A DNA stretch of 64,000 nucleotides from Spirochaetaceae bacterium (GCA_017618015.1 JAFZVC010000027.1:86699-150698), one strand, 5' to 3'. Positions 34,039 to 43,252 are shown, counted from the stretch's first letter. A program made the numbers and translations. Notes: generated from the letters alone by a model not told the origin.

Positions 34039-34701
34039 CTAAATTGAGATGAGGGAAAACTGATATCGTCCGAAAGTGTTTTCTTTGATGCCAAAGAAGT
34101 TTATATCGAACTTTTCTGATATACCGGGATACGAAACGACTGCAAAAGAAGGACACGAGCCGTTTCTTGGTCTTGTGACGCTGCCTGGGTTCAACACAAC
34201 TGTATTATCCTGAATCCCTTTGTACGGACAATGGGTATGACCATAAAAAACAAGGGTGGCTTTAGATGACGAAGCTACTGAAACAAGATGATCAGTGCCA
34301 AAATCGACTCCGAATAAATGACCGTGTGTAAAGAATATCGTTCTTCCGGCAGCTTTGAACAAGTTATAATCAGGAACATCAAATCTCATAGTTCCGGTGA
34401 AATATTCGTTGTAATCACCATTACCGCGGACGAGCGCGACAACCGGAGGAAGCATATTGCGCATTTTTTCGTCTGAGGCAGCTTCTGTAAAGAACCTAGC
34501 GACATCACGAACTCCGTCGCCGCAATAGATGAGCGCGTCTGAATCAACTCCGAACTGGTTCATTATTTCACAGAAAAGCGAGTAGTTGTCACAATGCATG
34601 TCTGAAAGCACGAGCAATGTTGCTTTTTTCGCGGAAGCAAGTTTTTCAATGTCCTGGGCAGAGCCTATAAGACCAGAACGAATCTGCATCAATTGGTTCA
34701 T
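34039..34701 (-). CDS. YfcE-type metallophosphoesterase
   Basis: A 220-residue calcineurin-like phosphoesterase. Metal-binding motifs in order are LVLSDMHCDN (DxH), YCGDGVRD (GDxxD-type), RGNGDYNEYF (GNCD variant), FTHGHLFGVD (GHxx) and FYGHTHCPYKG (GHTH), as in YfcE/MJ0936 phosphodiesterases. Natural substrate unknown. A 33-residue N-terminal extension precedes the catalytic domain. Its start overlaps the upstream lipoprotein stop by four bases (ATGA). Confidence 0.88.
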   Translation of the reverse strand: MNQLMQIRSGLIGSAQDIEKLASAKKATLLVLSDMHCDNYSLFCEIMNQFGVDSDALIYCGDGVRDVARFFTEAASDEKMRNMLPPVVALVRGNGDYNEYFTGTMRFDVPDYNLFKAAGRTIFFTHGHLFGVDFGTDHLVSVASSSKATLVFYGHTHCPYKGIQDNTVVLNPGSVTRPRNGSCPSFAVVSYPGISEKFDINFFGIKENTFGRYQFSLISI

Positions 34702-35549
34702 TTGTAAATCCCCAGAACGTAGTGATTAAGAGCAGGCAAGCTGGATTCCGGCTCAATGAAACGGTTAAGAGTGCAGTTGCTGAAAACTTCCGCGTATGCT
34801 TTTAACAGATATTCTGCTGCATCGGAGGGGCTGTACGGATTGTTCACGGCATCTGCTGTCTTTTTTATATAGTGGATTACGGGCGTAAGAATATCACCTA
34901 TGTTTCCGCCATATTTTTTCGCACCGTTCACAAGATCATCCATCAGCATTGAATCCTGGTCAGAAGCTTCTCCATCAACGTATTCTTTATAATCGAGTAC
35001 GAAGAAAGAACCGCATTCTGTTCCCAATATCTCGTCGGTATTATATGTTACAGGAAAAATCGACCATACAGGATACGAAATGCCACTTTCCATAAGGTCC
35101 ATAAGTGCGTAGTAAGTTCTGTCGGGTGCACTCAAAAGAACAAGACCGATTATGTTTTTGTCTTTGAGAGTATCTGTAAGAAATGAAACTTTTATTCGCT
35201 TCCCGTTCAGGTATTCATCTGGGAAAAAATATGTTTCGATAAGACCGCCATCTTCGGCAAGCCCGAATTCTTCCGCAAGGAATTCTTTCACGGGAAGGCT
35301 TGTTTCTTCAGTTTCATAGCCAGCTCCAAGAACTAAAGCTATGTGTGGATAATCGCCCGGCAGCCATTTTGGAACCAAGGCATCCGGTCGTTCAACAAGA
35401 ATGTCCGGATCTGGTTCGTCCACAATAGGCGCACGTTCCTGTTTTTTGCAGCCCGAAAAAAAGAAAGCAATTGCAAAAATAGCAAACAATGCGAGCATAC
35501 ATTGCAAAACTCTTTCAGAGTTATTCAAACCTGTATTATCATTCCACAT
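34698..35549 (-). CDS. Lipoprotein resembling a periplasmic-binding fold, unknown function
   Basis: About 283 residues with a lipoprotein signal (hydrophobic LQCMLALFAIFAIAFFFSGC, lipobox FSGC). The mature part has alternating beta-alpha order (HIALVLGAGYETEETSLPVKEFLAEEFG, IIGLVLLSAP, YPVWSIFPVT) reminiscent of type I binding proteins (DUF3798-like), suggesting ligand sensing or transport, though no permease is nearby. ATG 35549 is preferred because GGAG lies nine bases upstream; an ATG at 35564 is also in frame. It overlaps the MBL gene end by 11 bases. Confidence 0.68.
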   Translation of the reverse strand: MWNDNTGLNNSERVLQCMLALFAIFAIAFFFSGCKKQERAPIVDEPDPDILVERPDALVPKWLPGDYPHIALVLGAGYETEETSLPVKEFLAEEFGLAEDGGLIETYFFPDEYLNGKRIKVSFLTDTLKDKNIIGLVLLSAPDRTYYALMDLMESGISYPVWSIFPVTYNTDEILGTECGSFFVLDYKEYVDGEASDQDSMLMDDLVNGAKKYGGNIGDILTPVIHYIKKTADAVNNPYSPSDAAEYLLKAYAEVFSNCTLNRFIEPESSLPALNHYVLGIYK

Positions 35550-36204
35550 ACGTATATTCTCCATGACCTGGCAGAACTTTTGTGCCGTGCGGGAGCTCTT
35601 CCAAACGTGAAAGGCTTTTCATCAGCTCGGAATAATTCCCGCCACGCAAATCAGTTCTTCCAATTCCCCCGCCTGCAAAAATTGTGTCACCGGAAAAAAG
35701 TGTTTTTTCGCTTTCATTGTACAGACAGATTGAACCGGGGCTGTGACCCGGCGTGTGCAGTATGCTCCATTCGGGTGCGAACGGAAGCACATCACCGTCT
35801 TTTAACAGCAAAGTTGCCGCCGGAAGAGAGCCTTCTTGTTCAAAATAATTTCGAACATATGGTGTAAGTGCAAGCGCGGAAAAATCTGATAAATGCAAGG
35901 CGGCGGCATCTTCACCAAGATAGCAAGCATCATCTTTGTGAATCGCGATTGGTGCGTCGGGAAAAAGGTTGTGTAAATAGGGAAGGGCGCTTATATGATC
36001 AAAATGACCGTGTGTGAACACGAATCCATCACAGCGTTTCAGCAGACTGTAGTATTTATCCACATCAATTTTGTGCCCACCAGCATCAATGACAAAAACG
36101 CAATCCGGCTCGCCCTTTTCCTGTGCAGATTCAGATGAATACCGGCTTACGATGTATGTGTTGGTGCCCATGTAGGCTGTACTGAAACACTGTATGGAAT
36201 ACAT
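35539..36204 (-). CDS. MBL-fold metallohydrolase (glyoxalase II-like)
   Basis: A 221-residue metallo-beta-lactamase-fold enzyme. Zinc ligands are in FVFTHGHFDHISALPYLH (HxHxDH), WSILHTPGHSPGSICLY, LFSGDTIFAGGIG-type GDxxF, and LPGHGEYTYVE at the end. Length and motifs match hydroxyacylglutathione hydrolase-like thiolesterases; the exact thioester substrate is unknown. Operon member with overlapping lipoprotein and phosphoesterase downstream. Confidence 0.9.
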   Translation of the reverse strand: MYSIQCFSTAYMGTNTYIVSRYSSESAQEKGEPDCVFVIDAGGHKIDVDKYYSLLKRCDGFVFTHGHFDHISALPYLHNLFPDAPIAIHKDDACYLGEDAAALHLSDFSALALTPYVRNYFEQEGSLPAATLLLKDGDVLPFAPEWSILHTPGHSPGSICLYNESEKTLFSGDTIFAGGGIGRTDLRGGNYSELMKSLSRLEELPHGTKVLPGHGEYTYVE

Positions 36205-36215
36205 GCACCTACCTG

Positions 36216-36866
36216 TCAGACCAGAAATTCTCCAGAAGTACCCGTTGGCTCTGCTGCTTCAACGCTGGTTGAGTCTACAGTGCTGCTTTCTGGGGTATAT
36301 TCACTCTTTGATGTATCATATTCATCAGAGCCTTCTGTCTTCTTTTTTGAAAAACTGACAGTAAGTTTGCGTCCTCTGTATTCAAAACCGTTAAGAGCAT
36401 TGATTACAGTGTCGCAGTCCTCTGTATAAAACTGAACGAAAGAATAGTTGTCCAGTACGCGGATTTCGCCGATGCGGTTTCTTTCCAAACCGGTGTTGTG
36501 TGTAATAAGATTAATCAAATCGCGCGGGAACACATGTCGGTTCCGTCCTGTGCTAATAAAAAGTGTAGAAGCAAGGGTTTCATCGATGATGTTGCGTGTA
36601 GAAGGCTGTGCATCAAAATCTGTTTTTTTCTCGTTGTTGAAACGATTGTTTTCGTGTCGATATTCTTTTCCGTAACGCTTATAAGAATCACGGCGGAATC
36701 CGCCTTCAGCATTTTTTGTAAGATAAGCCGCTACATAATTACGAAGTGCAAACGGCACATTCTTTTTGAACAACTTCCTGTACTTGTTAAGTTCTACCGG
36801 ATCTTCTTCACTCCGAACTTTTTCGACCGCATTTTGCAGTATCTCTATAAAACGTTCCTCTGTCAC
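36216..36866 (-). CDS. Stand-alone DbpA-type RNA-binding protein
   Basis: A 216-residue protein whose residues about 105-180 form a DbpA/CsdA RNA-binding domain: TLFISTGRNRHVFPRDLINLI, LERNRIGEIRVLDNYSFVQFY and NALNGFEYRGRKLTVSFSKKK. This RRM-like domain normally ends DEAD-box helicases, but no helicase domain is present here. The N-terminal 100 residues are helical and basic; the tail is S/T/E-rich. The start is GTG 36866, six bases after AGGAGA. It begins 16 bases after the UPF0158-GNAT gene. Confidence 0.75.
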   Translation of the reverse strand: MTEERFIEILQNAVEKVRSEEDPVELNKYRKLFKKNVPFALRNYVAAYLTKNAEGGFRRDSYKRYGKEYRHENNRFNNEKKTDFDAQPSTRNIIDETLASTLFISTGRNRHVFPRDLINLITHNTGLERNRIGEIRVLDNYSFVQFYTEDCDTVINALNGFEYRGRKLTVSFSKKKTEGSDEYDTSKSEYTPESSTVDSTSVEAAEPTGTSGEFLV

Positions 36867-36882
36867 TGCAATTCTCCTGTTT

Positions 36883-37776
36883 TCATAAATTTGCGATAAA
36901 GCCTGTTCCCATCTGTTCAAAGCCACAATTTCGGAGCATAGAAGCCGCATATCCTGATACAATAATGTTAGCGACTATGACCCAGTGGATGCCACGCAGC
37001 TTAAGCTTTTCAAGGCACTGTAACGTCAGTTCACGGCCAACGCCTAAACCCCTGTAACGGGGAGTGACAAAAATCATGGAAAGCACTGCTGTATGTGGTG
37101 CACTTTCCAAAACGGATGAGGCAGAAATGCATCCGGCAAAATCGCCGCCTGCTGTCTCGGCAATCAGATTATATTCATCACAATCTTCAGAATAATCTCT
37201 TTGACGCTGTAAAAATTCAGCAACAACACGACCTACTTCCCCTTCATAAGATTTTTCTACCTCATGAAGAAGCGAATCGGCACTCATGAAAACATTCTCA
37301 AAATCGTGTTCTCCATCTATCTCTCTGAAAATGAAATCATCTCTAAGAATGTCCGTGTTCTCTTCAGGTTCGCTTCCAAGAGCTTCAAGCCCCCAAGATT
37401 CACACAGCACATTGTACCATTCAACTATAACGCGGTTCATCCGGTTTTCTTTGAACGCATACCAGAGTCTTTCAACTTCAGGATATTCCCGAAGAACTTT
37501 TTTGAAATTACGAAATACGCCGCGACCGGAAAAAAGTACAGCCCTGAGCGATTCGCGTGCAAGCGGGTTTCTAAGCAAAGCGACAAAACGCTCCATAAGA
37601 TGAAACCCGTCCATTGAACCCCATTCAGGAATCTTGTAGTAACGGTCGTTGTCTATTTCCACTTCAGAAAATGGAATTGTCTTCAGTTCAACTGAATCAA
37701 ATACGTATGACTTACCCTGATCTTCCATTGAGAAAATAATCTGATTACGAACTTCATCCGTTAAATCAAATTTCAT
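36883..37776 (-). CDS. UPF0158-GNAT fusion protein
   Basis: A 297-residue protein. The first 130 residues match the UPF0158 pattern (MERFVALLRNPLARESLRAVLFSGRGVFRNFKKVLREYPEVERLWYAF and RVIVEWYNVL). Residues about 150-297 form a GNAT acetyltransferase domain with the acetyl-CoA motif FVTPRYRGLGVGRELTLQCLEKL and the late ASMLRNCGFEQMG. Neither partner has a known substrate. It starts a possible operon with the RNA-binding protein. Confidence 0.78.
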   Translation of the reverse strand: MKFDLTDEVRNQIIFSMEDQGKSYVFDSVELKTIPFSEVEIDNDRYYKIPEWGSMDGFHLMERFVALLRNPLARESLRAVLFSGRGVFRNFKKVLREYPEVERLWYAFKENRMNRVIVEWYNVLCESWGLEALGSEPEENTDILRDDFIFREIDGEHDFENVFMSADSLLHEVEKSYEGEVGRVVAEFLQRQRDYSEDCDEYNLIAETAGGDFAGCISASSVLESAPHTAVLSMIFVTPRYRGLGVGRELTLQCLEKLKLRGIHWVIVANIIVSGYAASMLRNCGFEQMGTGFIANL

Positions 37777-37827
37777 ACAGAGGAAAGTATATCATACTTT
37801 AATAAACGAAATCAACGATTAAATAGG

Positions 37828-37853
37828 CAACGCCCCCGGCTTAGGGAGCGTTG
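37828..37853 (-). terminator. Probable terminator after the FGE-like lipoprotein gene
   Basis: GC-rich hairpin CAACGC-CCCC against GGGA-GCGTTG (one mismatch, short loop) 11 bases past the stop of the gene at 37864. The following bases on the minus strand have only short T runs, so termination strength is uncertain. Confidence 0.55.
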
Positions 37854-37863
37854 TAGAGGTGTT

Positions 37864-39417
37864 CTATTCGGCTGTTCCGGTGCGCACGAGGCGGAAACCG
37901 TAACGTGCGCTGCGGTAGAATTCGTACTCGATGAGTCTGGATGGAATGTCACAGCATGTCGCATCGATGCCCCAACTGCCACCGCGCAGCGCACGGCACG
38001 AGTCGGTAGGAACGCCAGAAATTGGGTCTACGGCAAACGTACTGTTATCGTCTGTTGTCTTGCAGCTATCCCAGCACCATTCCCACACGTTACCGCACAT
38101 GTCGTACAACGAAAGCGAGTTAGGCGCTTTAAGTCCAGTTTCGTGCGTTCCGTATCCGGCTCCAGCGGCGGGCTCTTTCTTTGCTGTTGTGCCACCATTG
38201 CAGATGTTGTATTTATACCAGCCTATGCTGTCCAAATCTTTGTTTGCGGCTTCGCGAACTTTGGAATCTTTGCCGCTGAAGGCATAGTTCCATTCTGCCG
38301 CCGCCGGGTTTCCGCCTCGTGCGGCAATTTCCCATTCGCGTTCAGTTGGCAGGCGGAATCCGTTTCTTGTAAAGTCACAGGCTGCGTCTGACCAAGAAGC
38401 GTTATATTCAACAGGGATATCTTCGTATGCGAGCGTTGCCCAGTTATCAACACCTTTGACAGAATAGCAAGGCTCATAGCCCATAAGCAGGCTCAGTTTG
38501 TTGCAGAAAGCGATAACATCGTACCAAGACACTTTCTCGCATGGCTTAAGCTTTGTTACTTCGCCTGCAGCTGTTGCGTAAAGCGAACTGGAGTCAACAC
38601 ACTTGCTTGGGTTTATTCCCATTACAGCTTCAAAAAGCTCCTGAGTAACAGGATATTTGCTCATGCTATATGCGGAAACAAGTGATTTCTGCTTGTTAAG
38701 TTCAATTGAAGTAGCTTTTGCGAGTACAGTAACTTCTGATGTCTTTGCAAAAACTGTGTTTGTGCCCGCCGCTATATTGCCATCTGCGCTCCTCTTGTAC
38801 AAAACAGAGGCGGTTACTGTGTTCTTAACTGGCTCTACAACAGGCTCCGGCTCCGTAACGACCTGCTTTACAGGTGCGGGTGCCGGTGCTGGCTCAGGCT
38901 TTTTCACTGGCTCTGTTTTTACAACAGGTGTTTCAATCGGTTTTACAGGTGTAGGGCTTACTGGTGTTGAAGAAACTTGAGCGCCTTCACTAGCATTACC
39001 TGTCTTGTCTACTGCCATTAATGTAAATGTGTATTCTACACCGTTCTTAAGGTCAGAAATATACTGTTTGCCAATTCCGCCCGGAACACCACGAACAACA
39101 GCCGTTCCATCAATGCCGTATGTGATTACAACTTTTGTAAAATCTTCATCGGTTGGGTTTGTCCAGCTGAGCATAACGGAGCCGTCGCCAGATGAGGCGA
39201 TAAGGTCTTTTACATCGGCAGGAGCTTCTGTATCGGCTACAGGGACTGGAGCAGGAGGTTCTTCATTCTGCATGGCGGACATTTCAACAGCTGTCTCGCT
39301 TTCAGCAGATTTGAAGGTAATAACCTCTTCTGGTTCCGCTTCTTTCTTTGAGCAAGCAGAGAACAACGACAATAAAATCATTATCAAAACTATTGAAAAC
39401 CACTTCTGTTTCATCAC
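37864..39417 (-). CDS. Lipoprotein with FN3 and formylglycine-generating-enzyme-like domains
   Basis: A 517-residue protein with lipoprotein signal (lipobox FSAC), a fibronectin type III domain (about 62-155, PADVKDLIASSGDGSVMLSWTNPTDEDFTKVVI), a proline/valine/lysine linker (about 157-205) and a C-terminal SUMF1/FGE-like domain (about 235-517: YSMSKYPVTQELFEAVMG, CEKVSWYDVIAFCNKLS, FRLPTEREWEIAARGG, DMCGNVWEWCWDSC, CRALRGGSWG, RYGFRLVRT). True FGEs oxidise sulfatase Cys; the exported lipid-anchored form with FN3 is common in treponemes and may instead bind ligands or modify surface proteins. No sulfatase is adjacent. Confidence 0.85.
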   Translation of the reverse strand: MMKQKWFSIVLIMILLSLFSACSKKEAEPEEVITFKSAESETAVEMSAMQNEEPPAPVPVADTEAPADVKDLIASSGDGSVMLSWTNPTDEDFTKVVITYGIDGTAVVRGVPGGIGKQYISDLKNGVEYTFTLMAVDKTGNASEGAQVSSTPVSPTPVKPIETPVVKTEPVKKPEPAPAPAPVKQVVTEPEPVVEPVKNTVTASVLYKRSADGNIAAGTNTVFAKTSEVTVLAKATSIELNKQKSLVSAYSMSKYPVTQELFEAVMGINPSKCVDSSSLYATAAGEVTKLKPCEKVSWYDVIAFCNKLSLLMGYEPCYSVKGVDNWATLAYEDIPVEYNASWSDAACDFTRNGFRLPTEREWEIAARGGNPAAAEWNYAFSGKDSKVREAANKDLDSIGWYKYNICNGGTTAKKEPAAGAGYGTHETGLKAPNSLSLYDMCGNVWEWCWDSCKTTDDNSTFAVDPISGVPTDSCRALRGGSWGIDATCCDIPSRLIEYEFYRSARYGFRLVRTGTAE

Positions 39418-39489
39418 GCTACTCCTTACGAAACGCTTTCTGCTCCGGCATAAAAACCGCCAAAGGCGATTTTTCGAAATGCCCGTATT

Positions 39490-40083
39490 TTACTTCAAAT
39501 CTTTCCTTGATTTGATGATTTTTCCAACGAGTCCGTATTCTTTTGCCTCTTCTGCATTGAGCCAATAGTCACGGTCGGTGTCTTTTGCAACCTGAGCCTC
39601 GTCTTTGCCTGTTTCCTCAGCGATGAGCTTGTTCAATCCTGCGCGCGTCTTTTCAATTTCGCGGGCATTAATTTCAAGCTCAGTGGCTGTTCCGCGCCAC
39701 TCGGAAAGCGGCTGGTGGATAAGATACTGGCTGTGTGCAAGTGCAAGTCTTCTTTCTTTTGGTGCGGCAAGGTAAATAAGCGCGCCGGCACTGGCGACAA
39801 GACCCATACCAATTGTATAGACAGGAGCCTTTACAAAGCGGATCATATCGAAAATAGCATAACCGGAGTTCACGTCGCCTCCGGGTGAGTCGATATAAAC
39901 GTAAATCGGGTCGTCTGAATCCGCCTCAAGAATAAGAAGCTGGCGGACAATCTTTTCTGCCAGAGCTTTGTTAACTTCTCCGCTCAAAAGAATCTGGCGG
40001 GTCTTAAGGAATTTCATTGAGAGAGCGTCACCGTTCTGTGCGCCGTCTTTCTCTTCGTTATCTTTCTCTTCAAATCTGTTCAT
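39490..40083 (-). CDS. clpP: ATP-dependent Clp protease proteolytic subunit
   Basis: ClpP forms the barrel peptidase of ClpXP/ClpAP. About 197 residues with the nucleophile Ser in MGLVASAGALIYLAA (MAASMA in the usual form), His in QYLIHQPLSEWRG, and Asp in KDTDRDYWLNAEEAKEYGLV. The block YVYIDSPGGDVNSGYAIFD is standard. The serine and handle regions differ from housekeeping ClpP, so this may be a second ClpP paralog; ClpX is not in the window. Start ATG 40083 has AAGGTG upstream. Confidence 0.9.
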   Translation of the reverse strand: MNRFEEKDNEEKDGAQNGDALSMKFLKTRQILLSGEVNKALAEKIVRQLLILEADSDDPIYVYIDSPGGDVNSGYAIFDMIRFVKAPVYTIGMGLVASAGALIYLAAPKERRLALAHSQYLIHQPLSEWRGTATELEINAREIEKTRAGLNKLIAEETGKDEAQVAKDTDRDYWLNAEEAKEYGLVGKIIKSRKDLK

Positions 40084-40196
40084 GTATTTCACCTTACAAA
40101 TAAATATATGCCAAAAACTACTGTCGTTCAAGCATTTTCGAAGAGAAACGTTTTATATCGGATTTGTGAAAGTTTGCGAGAGGGCTTTTCCTCTGG

Positions 40197-40709
40197 TTAC
40201 AGGATTTTTTCCATGAGGTCAAAGTCTATCAGCTTTCCGTCTATTTTGAAAAAGCCTTTGAAAACACCGATTTTTTCAAAGCCGAATTTTTCGTACAGCT
40301 TGATTGCGTTCACATTGTCGCTTCTTACTTCAAGCTCAACGATTTCAGATTTCGCGGTAGTCTTTGCAAAGTCCAGGAGAGTCTGCATAAAGCGGGTTCC
40401 AAGCCCTTTTCCGCTTGCAGATTGCAGTATGCATATCCCAATCGTTCCCCGGTGGTTCATCCTTTTGCGCTCGTTGGCGGTGTAATGCGCCGTTCCGATG
40501 ATGGCGGAATCTTTTCGTGCGACAAAATATGCTTCGACTGTAGATTCTTCAAGGCGCTTAAGCTTTTCGAACTCTTCGCTTTCTGTTACAGGCTTGCCTT
40601 CGCTGCCAAAACTAAGGTTATCAGTTTCGGCTCCGACGATTTTCCAAAAATCGAGAAGCTCTTTTGCGTCCGATGCCTTCGCTCTTTCAATTATAACGTC
40701 GTTGTACAT
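40197..40709 (-). CDS. GNAT family N-acetyltransferase
   Basis: About 170 residues with the GNAT fold: IERAKASDAKELLDFWKIV, GTIGICILQSASGKGLGTRFMQTLLDFA (acetyl-CoA loop, with SGKGLG replacing QxxGxG), VELEVRSDNVNAIKLYEKFGFEKIG. Similar to RimI/PhnO-type proteins; substrate unknown. ATG 40709 is used; ATG 40727 is also possible, directly after the mazG stop. Neither has a strong ribosome binding site. Confidence 0.82.
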   Translation of the reverse strand: MYNDVIIERAKASDAKELLDFWKIVGAETDNLSFGSEGKPVTESEEFEKLKRLEESTVEAYFVARKDSAIIGTAHYTANERKRMNHRGTIGICILQSASGKGLGTRFMQTLLDFAKTTAKSEIVELEVRSDNVNAIKLYEKFGFEKIGVFKGFFKIDGKLIDFDLMEKIL

Positions 40710-40728
40710 ATTTGTGCGTGTCAGCATT

Positions 40729-41649
40729 TCAGGAATGATGTTCAAGGTTTTTCGCTTCTTTCCAGAGATTGTCTTCAAATTCGCCCCACTGTCCGCGGAC
40801 GAATTCTTTGCCGCTTTCCGCCATTTTTGCTTCAACGTAGCCGAACCGATGCCTGAACTTGGCGTTTGCACGCTCCATTGCAATCACAGGATCGACTCCC
40901 AGATGACGTGCAAGGTTCACAAGGCAGAAAAGTACATCGCCAAATTCTTCCTCGACTTCGGGCGCAGCTTTTCCGTTGCTATCCTTTTTCGGGAACTTCT
41001 GGCATGCTTCAATAAGCTCTGCTTTTTCTTCGTCGATTTTTTCCCAAAGTCCTTTCAGGTCGCCCTCATTCCAATCAAAGCCTTTTTTCGCCGCTTTTTT
41101 GCCGAGCTTGTACGCCTGCATAAGTGGCGGAAGTCCTTTTGAAACTTCATCGAGGACGCTTTTCCCGGCGCGACCTTCTACTCCGCGTTTTATGGCATCC
41201 CACTGGGTAAGAACCTGGTCAGCTGTTTTTGCGCCGCCTTCAAGCGCGTTCTGCTTTCCTTCGGATTCTGGCCAAACATGCGGATGGCGACGGATTATCT
41301 TGTCGGAAACTTCGTTCAAAGACTTTGCCAGAGTGAAGTCGCCGTTCTGCTCGTACATGTACGCTATCATGGAAGCGTTCAGGAACACGTCGCCCATTTC
41401 CTCACAAACGTGGGCGGGTTGCTTTTCGTTTATGGCATCGACGGCTTCGAAAGCTTCTTCCACAAGGTCGGTGCGCATTGTCTCCGGGGTTTGCTCTCTG
41501 TCCCACGGACAGCCGCCGGGAGCACGGAGGGTTTTGACTATATCGTAGAGCCGACCGAATGCTTTTTCTGTTTCGGCGCGTTCCGCAGGGTCACAAACTG
41601 ATGGATTCAGTCCTGCCGGGATTTGTTCGTTTGTTTCGTTATTGTTCAT
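40729..41649 (-). CDS. mazG: MazG nucleoside triphosphate pyrophosphohydrolase
   Basis: MazG hydrolyses (d)NTPs to monophosphates, clearing damaged nucleotides and lowering ppGpp. About 306 residues with two tandem MazG folds: LYDIVKTLRAPGGCPWDREQTPETMRTDLVEEAFEAVDAI, EEMGDVFLNASMIAYM and, in the second, EEKAELIEAC and EVEEEFGDVLFCLVNLARHLGVDP. The ExxE-12-ExxD metal sites are visible in both. Start ATG 41649 (AGTGAGGAA upstream) is preferred over the ATG at 41700. Confidence 0.92.
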   Translation of the reverse strand: MNNNETNEQIPAGLNPSVCDPAERAETEKAFGRLYDIVKTLRAPGGCPWDREQTPETMRTDLVEEAFEAVDAINEKQPAHVCEEMGDVFLNASMIAYMYEQNGDFTLAKSLNEVSDKIIRRHPHVWPESEGKQNALEGGAKTADQVLTQWDAIKRGVEGRAGKSVLDEVSKGLPPLMQAYKLGKKAAKKGFDWNEGDLKGLWEKIDEEKAELIEACQKFPKKDSNGKAAPEVEEEFGDVLFCLVNLARHLGVDPVIAMERANAKFRHRFGYVEAKMAESGKEFVRGQWGEFEDNLWKEAKNLEHHS

Positions 41650-41741
41650 CGTGTTCCTCACTTTAGTGTGTTCGTGATTCGCGCAGAGTTTGCGCCACAT
41701 TTCGCCCGTGCGAGCTTGGTGCGGTCACTTTGCGAGCGTGA

Positions 41742-42341
41742 TTAGTTTGCGGGCGGCGCGAGGTTTTTCTTTTTCCAAGCGTCCAGCTGAGATTCAGGTC
41801 CCTTCATAAAAATCGTGTCGAGCAATTCTGCAACTTGCGGGAAAATCTGTGAAAGGATGATGCGCTCATCAGCTGTAAAATCAGAAAGCACATACCCTGC
41901 AATATCTTTATGTTCCGGTCTGCCGATTCCAAAGCGGAGCCGCCAAAAATCGGCTGTTCCGAGCATTTCTTTTGTTGAGCGAAGTCCGTTGTGACCGCCG
42001 AGCCCGCCCGACCATTTCAGGCTGACTGTGCCGCAAGGAAGCTCAAGCTCATCATGCACAACAAGAATCGATTCCGGCTTGATTTTATAGAAAGCCGCCA
42101 ACGCCTGAATGCTCTCACCAGAAAGATTCATAAATGTATCTGGTTTAAGGAAATAAACCTGCTCTTTCTCGCCGTAGCGGTCAAACTCGTGAATAGCGTA
42201 GTGTCCTTTGAATTTCTCGTGCCACACAAGGTTCCCGGCATACGGAAGCGAGTCGCAGAAAAGCCATGCCGAATTGTGGCGGTTGTTTTTATATTTGTCG
42301 CCAACGTTTCCTAAAAAAGCGACAAGAGAGATTTTTTGCAT
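41742..42341 (-). CDS. pth: Peptidyl-tRNA hydrolase
   Basis: Pth releases tRNA from peptidyl-tRNA after abortive translation. The 199 residues contain the conserved VAFLGNVGDKYKNNRHNSAWLFCD (Asn and catalytic His), FLKPDTFMNLSGESIQAL, ILVVHDELELPCGTVSLKWSGGLGGHNGLRS (catalytic Asp) and WRLRFGIGRP. The N-terminal GNVG replaces the common GLGNPG. Confidence 0.93.
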   Translation of the reverse strand: MQKISLVAFLGNVGDKYKNNRHNSAWLFCDSLPYAGNLVWHEKFKGHYAIHEFDRYGEKEQVYFLKPDTFMNLSGESIQALAAFYKIKPESILVVHDELELPCGTVSLKWSGGLGGHNGLRSTKEMLGTADFWRLRFGIGRPEHKDIAGYVLSDFTADERIILSQIFPQVAELLDTIFMKGPESQLDAWKKKNLAPPAN

Positions 42342-42368
42342 AACAGTATTTTACCCGAATTATCTGAA

Positions 42369-43181
42369 TTATTTTTTGCCAAGTTCTGCAGAACGCTCTG
42401 TAGCGGCAACAGCGGCTTGTATTACGGCATGGCGGAAACCATACTCTTCAAGAGCGGCAACACCAGCAATCGTTGTGCCGCCCGGCGAGCATACATCGTC
42501 TTTAAGCGCTGCAGGATGCTTGCCTGTCTCAAGAACCATTGCAGCAGCACCTTTAAGTGTTTGTGCAGCATATACATATGCCTGTTTGCGGGGCATCCCG
42601 AGTTTTACGGCGGCATCAGCAAGAGCTTCTATAAAGACAAAGCCATAAGCCGGACCAGAACCGGAAACGCCTGTAACACAGTCCATCAAGTTTTCAGGAA
42701 CGCACTCAACAGAGCCGGCTTTTGAAAGAAGTTCTTTAACTTCTGCAACTTCGTCGGCTGAAACATCGCTTTCGTGCGTCAGTGCTATCATAGCTTCGCC
42801 GACAAGAGCCGGGATATTTGGCATAAGGCGCACGAAACGAGCTTTTGTGAGCGCGGCTTTTTTAAGTTTTTCAAGCTTTACGCCGGCTGCGATGGAAACA
42901 AAAAGAGGCATCTCATTCTGTGGAACAACAGCTGTAATATCAGCGAGTACAGAATCTACATACGCCGGCTTTACGGCAAGCAGCAAATAGTCGGCTTTTG
43001 TTGCGACATCGCAGCCGTTCTTAGCAGTGTTTGCTCCAAGCTCTTTTGCAAGAGACTCCATTTTTGCCGCATCGGTATCGAACAGATAAATGTCTGATGC
43101 AGGAACAACTTTTGCAATCGCGCGGATAAGCGCACCGCCCATAACACCACAACCTATGCATCCAATATTACACTTTTTCAT
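42369..43181 (-). CDS. proC: Pyrroline-5-carboxylate reductase
   Basis: ProC makes L-proline from pyrroline-5-carboxylate with NAD(P)H, the last step of proline synthesis. About 270 residues: nucleotide loop IGCIGCGVMGGALIRA, VKPAYVDSVL, IAAGVKLEKLKK, RLMPNIPALVGEAMIAL and the C-terminal signature VTGVSGSGPAYGFVFIEALADAAVKLGMPR and SPGGTTIAGVAALEEYGF. The start ATG 43181 follows AGGAGACAT. It completes the proA-proB-proC group on this strand. Confidence 0.94.
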   Translation of the reverse strand: MKKCNIGCIGCGVMGGALIRAIAKVVPASDIYLFDTDAAKMESLAKELGANTAKNGCDVATKADYLLLAVKPAYVDSVLADITAVVPQNEMPLFVSIAAGVKLEKLKKAALTKARFVRLMPNIPALVGEAMIALTHESDVSADEVAEVKELLSKAGSVECVPENLMDCVTGVSGSGPAYGFVFIEALADAAVKLGMPRKQAYVYAAQTLKGAAAMVLETGKHPAALKDDVCSPGGTTIAGVAALEEYGFRHAVIQAAVAATERSAELGKK

Positions 43182-43252
43182 ATATGTCTCCTTGTTCTCA
43201 TGTCGCGCAAATTTACAGTGTAATTCGTACAGCTGCAAATCCGTGCTTCAAA

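Noticed and set aside
40083..40131. Longer start for clpP at 40131
   Set aside because: The extra residues lack family similarity, and AAGGTG sits correctly before ATG 40083.
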